64,000 bases of DNA. Origin: Heloderma charlesbogerti (taxonomy: Eukaryota; Chordata; Lepidosauria; Squamata; Helodermatidae). The notes under the pieces were generated by a model. That model had not been told where the DNA came from. It saw nothing but the letters and a program-made list of their open reading frames with translations, and did no database searches. The DNA lies in NCBI GenBank assembly GCA_026122225.1, contig JANEZZ010001570.1, positions 2,418,001 to 2,482,000 on the forward strand, in the 5' to 3' direction. Shown one piece after another: positions 55,897 to 64,000 of this stretch; position 1 is the stretch's first letter; every line of letters begins with the position of its first letter. Both the position numbers and the translations under genes were made by a program.

Positions 55897-56344
55897 GAAC
55901 AGGATGGGGGAGGGAAGAAGAAAAGAAGAATGGTGATTTGGAAATGTTGGGGGGGGGGTAGAGAGAATTCCCTAAGCCAAGTGGCTTCTTTCAGAGAGGT
56001 TCAGAGGAATTTAGGAGGCTGTGGAAGGTTTGTAAGGATTGCACATACTTAAATGAACTTTATGAGGTGAGGTGGCTGAGGGCTTTTTCTAGCTTTTCTA
56101 AAACTGTAGAACCTATTTAAAAGCCCCAGCAGTTTCTCAATCATGACCTCACATAGTCCTAACCCTCCCTTTGGGATTATTTGAGTTCTACATCTGTTTA
56201 GGAGAAATTAAAGTGGAGGGGGAGAAAAAGTTTGTGGAGGCTGATTGGAACCTTTGCTGTACTGAAGCTACTAAACTTCTGCAGAATCCAAAGGTTCCAG
56301 TTTGGGGCAGTAAAATCTGATGCTGTGTGAAATACCAGTATTTC

Positions 56345-56901
56345 TCGGGATGTACGAAACTCACTTACCTTTTCGCAGAATCTTTCGCGGTGGGGGGGGA
56401 TGGGGGGGAGATCCGGTCCTCCTCCCCGGAATCCTCAACAGCCAGCTCCACTCTGCGGCCAGGCCACAGAGCAGCCAGTCAGGGCCGTCTGCAGCCGGAT
56501 TTCCGTCTGCGGACGGGCTGCTGCGGATGCAAATGTCGGCCACCGTAGTTGCCGCCATTTGCATACGCTGGGGTTTTTTGGGGGGGTTAGCCATGATAGG
56601 CTACATAAATTCTTATGTAGCCTATCATGGCTGCAAGCATGGCAATGGTGGTGGCAGCAGCCCAGCCGTGGCCGGCCAGGACACCAGCCGCTGGAGCCGC
56701 CACCACCAGAGCTGCTGCCGCTGGAGCTGCTACCGCCGCTACTGCCGAATCCGCCGCATCCACCCCATGTAAGTGCCGTCCCGGGGGGATTCCGCGGGGG
56801 GGCGGGCGGCCAGGAGGCCGTTCCGCCACGGATTCCAGGGGGCCATATTCTAAAGAATCTGGCCTCACTGGAATCCATGGCGGAATTCTCTGCCATACCT
56901 A
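56345..56901. mobile_element. hAT-like palindromic element, copy 7, with empty site known
   Basis: Starts TCGGGATGTACGAAAC and ends GCCATACCTA. It is flanked by an exact 8-bp duplication AGTATTTC (56337-56344 and 56902-56909). The inverted duplicate at 25383-25402 reads through without insert and has one copy of the 8-mer. Core hairpins: GCAAATGTCGGC...GCCGCCATTTGC (56529-56564) and TGATAGGCTACATAAATTC... (56593-56630). Donors ACTTACC (56364) and a GTAAGT variant (56768). Confidence 0.93.
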
Positions 56902-57455
56902 AGTATTTCACATGGAGCTCTTTCTTCCCTTTCTTCTCCCTCTTCAAAATTTCATTGCAGGCAAGCTCACAACAGTGGACGTGTAAGAGCAGAAAAGAAA
57001 AGTAGGGGGAGAGAGGTTTTTTGCACCTCAAAAATATCCTACGCCAGAGATTAGGGATAGTGACCTCCTAATGGTCACCTTAAAGACCTTCTGATTAGGA
57101 TCTCTGATCCCCTGGGTGACTTGACAGTTTTTACTTTTTGTTCTAGACTTTGAGAAAAGGAAACTTTACTCATGGCTAGCACAAAAGCCACAGGACCTAA
57201 CTGTCTGAAATTTGGTAGGTTCAGTCAGCTCTATAGTAGGGATGTCAGAGAAATCTGCTGCAGATTCAAATGAGGCCAAATTCTTTGGAATCTGGCCTCA
57301 GAAATCCACAGTGGATTGGGACCACTTACCTCCACTCCAGGAGGACTGGAGGCGGAATGGAACTCAGCTGCTTCTTGCCAGCAAGAGCTGTTCACCTCCT
57401 CCCTGTCTCTGCCAATCTCCATGTCTTTTCTTTTAAAAAAAGGGGGGGGCGATCG

Positions 57456-59183
57456 TAGGGATGTCAGAGAATTCCGCCACTGATCTCGGTGAGGCCGAAT
57501 GCACTGGCATTCGGTTCCCCAAAATCCATGGCAGAATGAAGCCCCCTGCCCCCCCACCCCACAAAAGGCGCGAAAAATTGAGCACTTACCTGCTGCCGTC
57601 CACTCTGACTTGTGAATGGCGGCCGCATCTGCGGCCGCCATTCGCTTCCTCATTATAGCCGTCATAGGCTACATAAATAATTACGTAGCCTATCTAGGGA
57701 TGTACAAAACTCACTTACATTTTCACGGAATCTTTCGCAGGGGGGGGTGGGGGAGAGGCAATTCAGTCCTCCCCCCCGGAATCCTCGACAGCCGGCTCTG
57801 CTCCGCGGCCAGGCCGCGGAGCAGCCGACCAGGGCCGTCCGCAGCCGGATTTTCGGCCGCAGCTGGGCTGCTGCAGATGCAAATGGCAGCTGCCGTAGCA
57901 GCCATCATTTGCATCCAGCCAGGCAGCCGTGATAGCCCACTACGCTATTTGCATTCCCCTTTTTTTTTGCCATTTTATCTTACGTAAATATTTACGTAAG
58001 ATAAAATGGCGAAAAAAAGGGGAATGCAAATAGTGTAGTGGGCACTATTTGCGTTCCTTTATTTTTCGCTGTTCTAGCCTGTGTAAATATTTAGAAGCTA
58101 GAACAGGCTAGAACAGCAAAGGAACGCAAATAGTGCCCACTACGCTATTTGTGTTCCCCTTTTTTTTGCCATTTTATCTTACTTAAATATTTACGTAAGA
58201 TAAATCGGCGAAAAATAGGGAACGCAAATGGCGGCCGCTGTAGCCGCCACCATTTGCGTACACTGGGTTTTTGGGGGGGGGGTTAGCCATGGTAGGCTAC
58301 GTAAATTCTTACGTAGCCTATCACAGCTGCAAGGATGGCAATGGTGGCGGCAGCAGCCCGGCTGTGGCTGGCCAGGAGACCAGCTGCTGGAGCCACCGCC
58401 GCCGCCGCTGAATCCGCTGCATCCGCTGCATCCGCCCCAGGTAAGTGCTGTCCCAGGTGGATTCTGGGGGGGCAGGGGGGCAGGAGGCCATTCTGCCACA
58501 GATTCTGGGGGGCCGGATTCTTTAGATCCATGGCGGAATTCTCTTCTAAGCCTATGACGGCTAACGCAGGGACGTCATTTGCGTACCTGCGGAGGCCGTG
58601 ATAGGCTACGTAAGTATTTACATAGCCTATCATGCCAAAAAATATAATAAAAATCAGCGGACGCAAATGGCCGCCATTTGCATTCCCTTTTTTTTTTGGC
58701 CATTTTAGCCTATGTAAATATTTACGTAGGCTATTACGGTGAAAAAAACAGGGAACACAAATGGCAGCCACTATGCCATTTGCATTCCCCCTTCGCCCCC
58801 CCCATAATAGCCTATGTAAATATTTATGTAGGCTAAAATGGCCAAAAAAAGGGAACGCAAATAGCGGCTGCCGTAGCCGCCACCATTTGCGTCTGCTGTT
58901 TTGGGGTTTTTTTTATGCTCTGATAGGCTATGTAAATATTTACATAGCCTATTACAGCAAAATACAGGGACGCAAATGGTGGCAGCTATGGCAGCCACCA
59001 TTTGCATCCCTGCAGGCTGCCCAGTGGCTGGCTGTCCAGCTGCGGGTGGCCCCAGCTGGCGGCTCCACAGAATCTCCACAGAGCAGAGCCAGCCGGAGAG
59101 AATTTCGGGGAGGAGGACGGAGCGCCTCCCCCGCACAGCAAATGTCACCCTTCGAAAAGGTAAGTGACTTTTGTACATCCCTA
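57456..59183. mobile_element. hAT-like element, copy 9, second level of nest
   Basis: Starts TAGGGATGTCAGAGAATTCC and ends TTTTGTACATCCCTA. The flanks GGCGATCG (57448-57455) and GGCAATCG (59184-59191) differ by one base. The left end block, a GGCGGCCGCATCTGCGGCCG hairpin and a TACATAAATAATTACGTAGC hairpin come before the inner insertion. After it (58549 on) come GTAAGTATTTACATAGC, AAATGGCCGCCATTTGC and TATGTAAATATTTACGTAGG hairpins, then the GC-rich end with GGTAAGTGAC (59160). Confidence 0.9.
57695..58548. mobile_element. hAT-like element, copy 10, innermost level of nest
   Basis: Starts TAGGGATGTACAAAACTCA. The right end is GAATTCTCTTCTA, a shortened form of the usual GAATTCTCTGACATCCCTA. 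The flanks AGCCTATC (57687-57694) and AGCCTATG (58549-58556) match in seven of eight bases and lie in the arm of a hairpin of copy 9. The core 57935-58215 is a hierarchical palindrome: outer arms TACGCTATTTGCATTCCCC and GCATAAATAG-type inverse, inner ATCTTACGTAAATATTTACG. Donors: ACTTACA at 57712 and CCAGGTAAGTGC at 58438. Confidence 0.88.
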
Positions 59184-60065
59184 GGCAATCGGCATGATGT
59201 GCCCATAGACTTAGCAAATAGAGTAATGAATCTTGCACATAAGCCTATGGAAACACAGACTTAGATGCAAGATTCATGACTATTTGCGTCTAAATATATG
59301 GGCACATCCTGCCAATCGCCTTTTTTTTTTTTAAAGAAAAGACATGGCAATTGGCAGGGAGGAGGTGAATGGCTCTGACTGGCAGGAGGGAAGTAAGTGG
59401 CCCCCAAGCCGGTTCCTCCCCCCCAGAACCCTCACAGAGTGGAGCTGCTCCAGAGGATTACAGGGAGGAGGAACAGATCGCATCCCCCCCCCCCGGATTC
59501 CTCCCCGAAACAGACAGTGGGGAATCCATGCATCCCTACTCCATAGGGCCTGCTAGGTCCCCAAATTCAATGAATTTATGTGGAAGTACAAAAAAATTAT
59601 AGCTTTTTACTTTGACAGATTTTCTTGGAAAAAGCAAATTTTACCTGTGGCTAGCACAGAAGCCACTAAGCCTAACTGTCTGAACTTTGGCAGGCTCAGT
59701 CATCTCTATACAGGCTTCCAGGTCCCCAAATTCCATGCACACATGTGGAAGCACACAAAAAAACATAGCTCTTTGCTTTGACAGATTTTCTTGAAAATAG
59801 CAAATTTTACCTGTGACTAGCACAACAACCACTTGACCGAACTGCCTGAAATTTGGCAGATTCAATTAGTTCCATGGAGGCTACCAAGACTCCAAATGTC
59901 CTGTATTTATCTTACAAACTACAAAATATATGGCCATTTTTGTTTTCCAATGCAAGTCAATTGGAAAATGTAAAAACAAAAAAGGCAATCAGGACAGCTC
60001 AAAAGATCCAGGGCACGGCTCAAAAAAGATCTGGGGCCCGTGCCCAGGTGTGCCTCTTAATAATG

Positions 60066-60936
60066 ATGTCCCTGCTCAGAAGTAAATCTCATTGACCTCA
60101 CTTACTCTCAAGTAAGCATACCAAGAACAGCAATCTTCACTGCTTCCTGTAGTACATGATGGATTTGATTACATGTATTAATCTATGCCTGGCTGATGAT
60201 GCTGTCTTGGAGGTAAGAAATTAAACTTCCCCTACTAGTGCTTCAAAGACATGTGGTCTTTTTTCTACACAGTGACAATGAAATATAAATATGTGTTTTC
60301 ACACATATAATATAAAACAAAGCTCCCTTTGCTCCCTTTACATGAAACCAAGAGACCAAGACTCTTTTTACATGGCTTGATGGGAGAACTCACTCTGCTC
60401 TCTCTCCATTATAATGACATTAGAGTTCTCTAAATTTAAAGTGTAAAAATAGCTTGTATTAAAATATCCCCATTACAGCACTGAACTATATTACGGTTTT
60501 ATCGAAACTCAAATAACTTTGTCATAAAATAGGAATATTAGAAATTAAATATTCATGTAGCTATGCCCCAAATATACCATTTCTCCAAGCTCCAAATAAA
60601 ACCAATAGATCATCTGTGACATTCTGGTGGCAATACCCCGTTAACGCTGTCAAATTAGGTTAGGTAACACATTGTTTGTATGTGCAAAGGAGCCCTAGCA
60701 ACAAAGCATCGCAAAGCATCACAAAGCATCCCCAAGATAAGGGGAAGGATCCAGTGGTGTGCTCCTTCTGGCACTATTGACTTTGCACTAGTGAAAACTG
60801 ATGCTTGTGCAATGTCAATAGTGCTTGCCACCTGAATGGGTTTCTCAGGAAAGAGATCGCACTAGCAAGTGCTATTGATGTGGCACAAGCATTGGTTTCC
60901 ACTACAGCAACATCAATAGCATTAGCAGGAGTGCAA
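60066..60936. other. Intergenic; possibly conserved non-coding in part
   Basis: Begins with a fragment of the AGAAGTAAATCTCATTG palindromic repeat. The rest (60120-60660) is unique-looking and ORF-poor. At 60765-60930, GTGCTATTGATG-type motifs recur in inverted form. Confidence 0.4.
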
Positions 60937-60944
60937 CACTGAAG

Positions 60945-61743
60945 TAGGGATGTTGGACAATTTCTCCACGAATCTCCGGGAGGCCGAATGCCAACGCATT
61001 CGGCCCCCCGAAATTGGTGGAGAAACAGTCCGCCACCCCCCCGCCACCCCCCGGGATGGGACTTACCTTGCGCGAATGTCCCTGGTGCTGGCAGCTCCCG
61101 GCGGCGGTTCAGTGGCGGTTCGGCGGCGGCCGGTCTTCTGACCAGCTGCCGCCGCCGCCGCCATTTCCCAGTAAAAAAACAACAACAACAAACATGATAG
61201 GCTAAGTAAAGATTTACGTAGCCTATCATGGCTAGATTTTCAAAAAACACCGTGATAGGCTACGTAAATCCTTACGTAGCCTATCACGGCTGACTTTGGG
61301 GGAAAAAAGCGCGTATGCAAATGGCGGCGCCCATGGGCGCCGCCATTTGCGTTCCTTATTTGGGCACATGTAGTCTACGTAAGCGTTGCCCTTATTTTCG
61401 CCGTAGTCTACGTAAATGTTTACGTAGACTACACGTGCCCAAATAAGGAACGCAAATGGCGGCGCCCATGGGCGCCGCCATTTACATATGCACTTTTTTT
61501 TTTCCAAAGTCAGCTGTGATAGACTATGTAAGGATTTACGTAGCCTATCACAGCTGACTGCAGGGATGCAAACGGCGGCGGCTATGGCCGCCACCATTTG
61601 CATCCCGGCAGAAGACGAGATTCGCAGCCGGAGGGATGGGGTGCCTCCCCCCCGGCCAGAATTTCGGCAGGGAGGGATGGGGCGCCTCCCCCCCACCTCG
61701 AAGCAAGCTGCGGAATAAGGTAAGGGACTTTCGTCCATCCCTA
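60945..61743. mobile_element. hAT-like palindromic element, copy 11 (799 bp)
   Basis: Starts TAGGGATGTTGGACAATTTC and ends TTCGTCCATCCCTA. It is flanked by an exact 8-bp duplication CACTGAAG (60937-60944 and 61744-61751). Core: TGATAGGCTAAGTAAAG... (61193-61230), its neighbour 61250-61290, AAATGGCGGCGCCCATGGGC hairpins (61317-61350 and 61453-61486), and between these GTAGTCTACGTAAG...TTTACGTAGACTAC. The whole 61190-61560 is a palindrome of palindromes centred near 61400. Donors ACTTACC (61061) and AAGGTAAGGG (61718). Confidence 0.93.
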
Positions 61744-61751
61744 CACTGAAG

Positions 61752-64000
61752 TTCATGGATCACTTCATGGATCACTTCATGGATCACTGCCTTGTTGTGG
61801 CGAAGGGGCTTGCGCAACTCAGTGAAGCCATAAGCTATGCCGTGCAGGGCCACCCAAGACGGACAGGTCATGGCAGAGAGTTCTGACAAAATGTGGTCCA
61901 CTGGAGAAGGAAATGGCAACCCACTCCAGTATTCTTGCCAAGAAAATCCCATGGAACGTATCACAAGGCTAAAAGATATGACGCCGGAAGATGAGCCCCT
62001 CAGGTCGGAAGGTGTCCAATATGCTACTGGGGAAGAGCAGAGGGTATTTCCAAGTAGCGCCAGAAAGAGTGAAGCGGCTGGGCCAAACCCGAAAGGACAC
62101 TCAGCTGTGGATGTGTCTGGTGATGAAAAGAAAATCCGATGCTGTAAAGAACAATATTGTTTAGGAACCTGGAATGTCAGATCAATGAATCAAGGTAAGC
62201 TGGAGGTGGTCAAACATGAGATGGCAAGATTGAACATCGACATCTTGGGAATCAGCGAACTAAAATGGACAGGCATGGGCGAATTTAATTCAGGTGACCA
62301 TCATATCTACTATTGTGGGCAAGAATCCCTTAGAAGAAATGGAGTAGCACTCATAGTCAACAAAAGGGTGGGAAAAGCAGTAATGGGGTACAATCTTAAA
62401 AATGATAGAATGCTCTCAGTACGAATCCAAGGCAAACCATTCAACATCACAGTAATTCAAGTCTATGCCCCAACCACTGAGGCCGAAGAAGCTGAGGTTG
62501 ATCGGTTCTATGAAGACCTACAACACCTTCTAGAACTAACACCAAAAAAAGATGTCCTCTTCATCATAGGGGATTGGAATGCTAAAGTAGGAAGCCAAGA
62601 AATCACCGGGATAACAGGCAGGCATGGCCTTGGTGTACAAAATGAAGCAGGACAAAGGCTAATAGAGTTTTGCCAAGAGAACACGCTGATCATAGCAAAC
62701 ACTCTTTTCCAACAGCACAAGAGGCGACTCTACACATGGACGTCACCAGATGGTCAATATCGAAATCAGATTGATTATGTCCTTTGCAGCCAAAGATGGA
62801 GAAGCTCCATACAGTCAGTAAAAACAAGACCTGGAGCTGACTGTGGCTCAGATCATGAGCTGCTTCTTGCAAAATTTCGGCTGAAATTGAAGAACGTCGG
62901 GAAAACCACTAAACCATTCAGGTATGACCTCAATCATATCCCTGATGAATATACAGTGGAGGTGAGGAATAGATTTCAGGGATTAGTCCTGATAGACAGA
63001 GTGCCTGAGGAACTATGGACGGAGGTCCGTAACATTGTTCAGGAGGCAGCAACTCAATCCATCCCAAAGAAAAAGAAATGCAAGAAAGCCAAGTGGCTGT
63101 CTGATGAGGCTTTACAAGTAGCTCACGAAAGAAGGGAAGCGAAAAGCAAGGGAGAAAGGGGAAGATATAGCCAACTGAATGCAGAGTTCCAGAGAATAGC
63201 AAGGAGAGACAAGAAGGCCTTCTTAAATGAACAATGCAAAGAAATCGAGGAAAACAACAGAATGGGAAAGACTAGAGATCTCTTCAAGAAAATTGGAGAT
63301 CTTAAGGGAACGTTTTGTGCAAAGACGGGCATGATAAAGGACAAAGAAGGCAGGGACCTAACAGAAGCAGATGAGATTAAGAAGAGGTGGCAAGAATACA
63401 CAGAAGAACTATACAGGAAAGATCTGAATGTCCCTGATAGCCATGATAGTACGGTCACTGAGCTTGAGCCCGACATCTTCGAGAGTGAAGTCAAGTGGGC
63501 CTTAGGAAGCATTAGTAACAACAAAGCTAGCGGAGATGACAGTATTCCAGCCGAGCTATTTAAAATCCTAAAAGATGATGCTGTTAAAGTGCTGCATTCA
63601 ATATGCCAACAAATCTGGAACACTCAACAGTGGCCACAAGACTGGAAAAGGTCAGTTTACATTCCAATTCCAAAGAAGGGCAACGCCAAAGAGTGTTCAA
63701 ACTACCGCACCATTGCGCTCATTTCACATGCCAGCAAGGTGATGCTCAAAATCCTACAAGCTAGGCTTCAGCAGTATGCGAACCGAGAACTACCGGAAGT
63801 ACAAGCTGGGTTTCGAAGAGGCAGAGGAACTAGAGATCAAATCGCCAACATTCGCTGCATCATGGAGAAAGCAAGAGAATTCCAGAAAAACGTCTATTTC
63901 TGCTTCATTGACTACGCTAAAGCCTTTGATTGTGTGGATCACAACAAACTGTGGCAAATTCTTAAAGTGATGGGAGTACCAGACCACCTTACCTGTCTCC
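61752..64000 (+). mobile_element. BovB LINE copy E, complete 5' end, runs off right edge
   Basis: Begins directly after the target duplication of the hAT-like copy 11. A 12-bp unit (TTCATGGATCAC) occurs three times (61752-61787), then the 5' UTR CTGCCTTGTTGTGGCG. The sense strand continues to the window edge inside the RT. The 3' end and target duplication lie outside. Confidence 0.93.
61837..64000 (+). CDS. BovB endonuclease-reverse transcriptase, open to window edge (partial)
   Basis: From ATG at 61837 the frame is open for at least 721 codons with no stop that I can find. In order: leader (MAESSDKMWSTGEGNG), endonuclease with catalytic-type residues in WNVRSMN, ISELKWTG, IGDWNAKVG and SDHELL, a basic linker (IPKKKKCKKAKWLSDEALQ), the RT N-terminal region (NKASGDDSIPAELF, YIPIPKKGNAKECSNY, GFRRGRGTRDQ) and the palm motif FIDYAKAFDCVDH. 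The YADD box and C-terminus lie outside. The start choice is by position after the 5' UTR; a downstream Met (VMAESS) is possible. It is the least damaged BovB here and a candidate for recent activity. It is a retrotransposon gene, not a host gene. Confidence 0.9.
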   Translation, partial: MPCRATQDGQVMAESSDKMWSTGEGNGNPLQYSCQENPMERITRLKDMTPEDEPLRSEGVQYATGEEQRVFPSSARKSEAAGPNPKGHSAVDVSGDEKKIRCCKEQYCLGTWNVRSMNQGKLEVVKHEMARLNIDILGISELKWTGMGEFNSGDHHIYYCGQESLRRNGVALIVNKRVGKAVMGYNLKNDRMLSVRIQGKPFNITVIQVYAPTTEAEEAEVDRFYEDLQHLLELTPKKDVLFIIGDWNAKVGSQEITGITGRHGLGVQNEAGQRLIEFCQENTLIIANTLFQQHKRRLYTWTSPDGQYRNQIDYVLCSQRWRSSIQSVKTRPGADCGSDHELLLAKFRLKLKNVGKTTKPFRYDLNHIPDEYTVEVRNRFQGLVLIDRVPEELWTEVRNIVQEAATQSIPKKKKCKKAKWLSDEALQVAHERREAKSKGERGRYSQLNAEFQRIARRDKKAFLNEQCKEIEENNRMGKTRDLFKKIGDLKGTFCAKTGMIKDKEGRDLTEADEIKKRWQEYTEELYRKDLNVPDSHDSTVTELEPDIFESEVKWALGSISNNKASGDDSIPAELFKILKDDAVKVLHSICQQIWNTQQWPQDWKRSVYIPIPKKGNAKECSNYRTIALISHASKVMLKILQARLQQYANRELPEVQAGFRRGRGTRDQIANIRCIMEKAREFQKNVYFCFIDYAKAFDCVDHNKLWQILKVMGVPDHLTCL

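Larger units (their letters stand above)
57237..59538. mobile_element. hAT-like element, copy 8, outermost of a three-level nest
   Basis: Starts TAGGGATGTCAGAGAAATC and ends ATGCATCCCTA. The flanks CTCTATAG (57229-57236) and CTCCATAG (59539-59546) differ by one base. The empty site in the inverted duplicate is near 25060. Without the inner insert it is about 570 bp (57237-57455 plus 59192-59538). It is almost one palindrome: CCATGTCTTTTCTTTT at the left mirrors AAAGAAAAGACATGG at the right. The centre GATGTGCCCATAGAC/ATATGGGCACATCC folds in the same way. Its core sequence differs from the other copies although the termini agree. Confidence 0.9.
55426..60065 (-). repeat. 1.77-kb duplicated segment, inverted copy with hAT-like inserts
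   Basis: The inverse of 24538-26302, in order: SINE (55446-55646), TTGCCAGTTGC-type segment, a (GAAA)n-expanded segment, the AGCTTTTCTAAAACTG segment, the insertion at 56345-56901, the TTTTTTGCACCTC segment, tandem units split by the insertion at 57237-59538, and the end GCCCAGGTGTGCC near 60050. Both insertions are absent from the other copy, which therefore shows the empty sites. Confidence 0.85.

Overview
The window is vertebrate nuclear DNA, almost certainly from a squamate reptile (lizard or snake). It carries six sizeable BovB/RTE LINE copies plus a 107-bp fragment, CR1/L2-group LINEs, 5S-derived and tRNA-derived SINEs, and a BovB-tailed Sauria-like SINE. It has no bacterial-style gene organisation. 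Only one host protein-coding exon is recognisable: the terminal coding exon of steroid sulfatase (STS, + strand, 4334-4686). Everything to its left is its last intron. Everything to its right is 3' UTR, downstream intergenic DNA and transposons.

Layout: 1-4333, STS intron with a 5'-truncated L2-group LINE (2535-4246). 4334-4686, STS last exon. 4735-6331, antisense BovB about 50 bp past the STS stop codon, itself split by a hAT-like element. 6641-7151, an older hAT element. 7174-10397, a complete but decayed BovB. 10.4-24.5 kb, mostly single-copy-looking DNA with small MITEs, SINEs, CR1 ends and microsatellites. 24538-26302, a 1.77-kb segment present again in inverted orientation at 55426-60065. 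26.3-36.9 kb, BovB, SINE and L2 remnants. 36963-37886, a palindromic hAT-like element. 39980-42837, a near-intact BovB. 45254-47206, a nested hAT complex. 49177-55050, a minus-strand LTR retroelement with a gag-like ORF, invaded by a 5'-inverted BovB and a hAT-like element. 55.4-59.5 kb, the inverted duplicate carrying further hAT-like elements, three deep in one place. 60945-61743, another hAT-like element. 61752-64000, a BovB whose ORF is open up to the window edge.

The most unusual content is one family of non-autonomous elements. They have termini TAGGGATGT...ACATCCCTA and 8-bp target-site duplications, the signature of the hAT superfamily. At least seven insertions show a matching or near-matching 8-bp duplication, and two have an empty site preserved in the inverted duplicate. 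Their cores are palindromes built from smaller palindromes. Both ends of nearly every copy carry an outward-pointing GGTAAGT, the consensus 5' splice donor. No hAT transposase ORF is visible, so mobilisation would have to be in trans.

The relations between elements give relative ages. The LTR element is older than the BovB and the hAT-like element inside it. The hAT-like family is younger than BovB copy A, and its 55-59 kb insertions are younger than the inverted duplication. All alignments were made by eye, so percent identities are not given.
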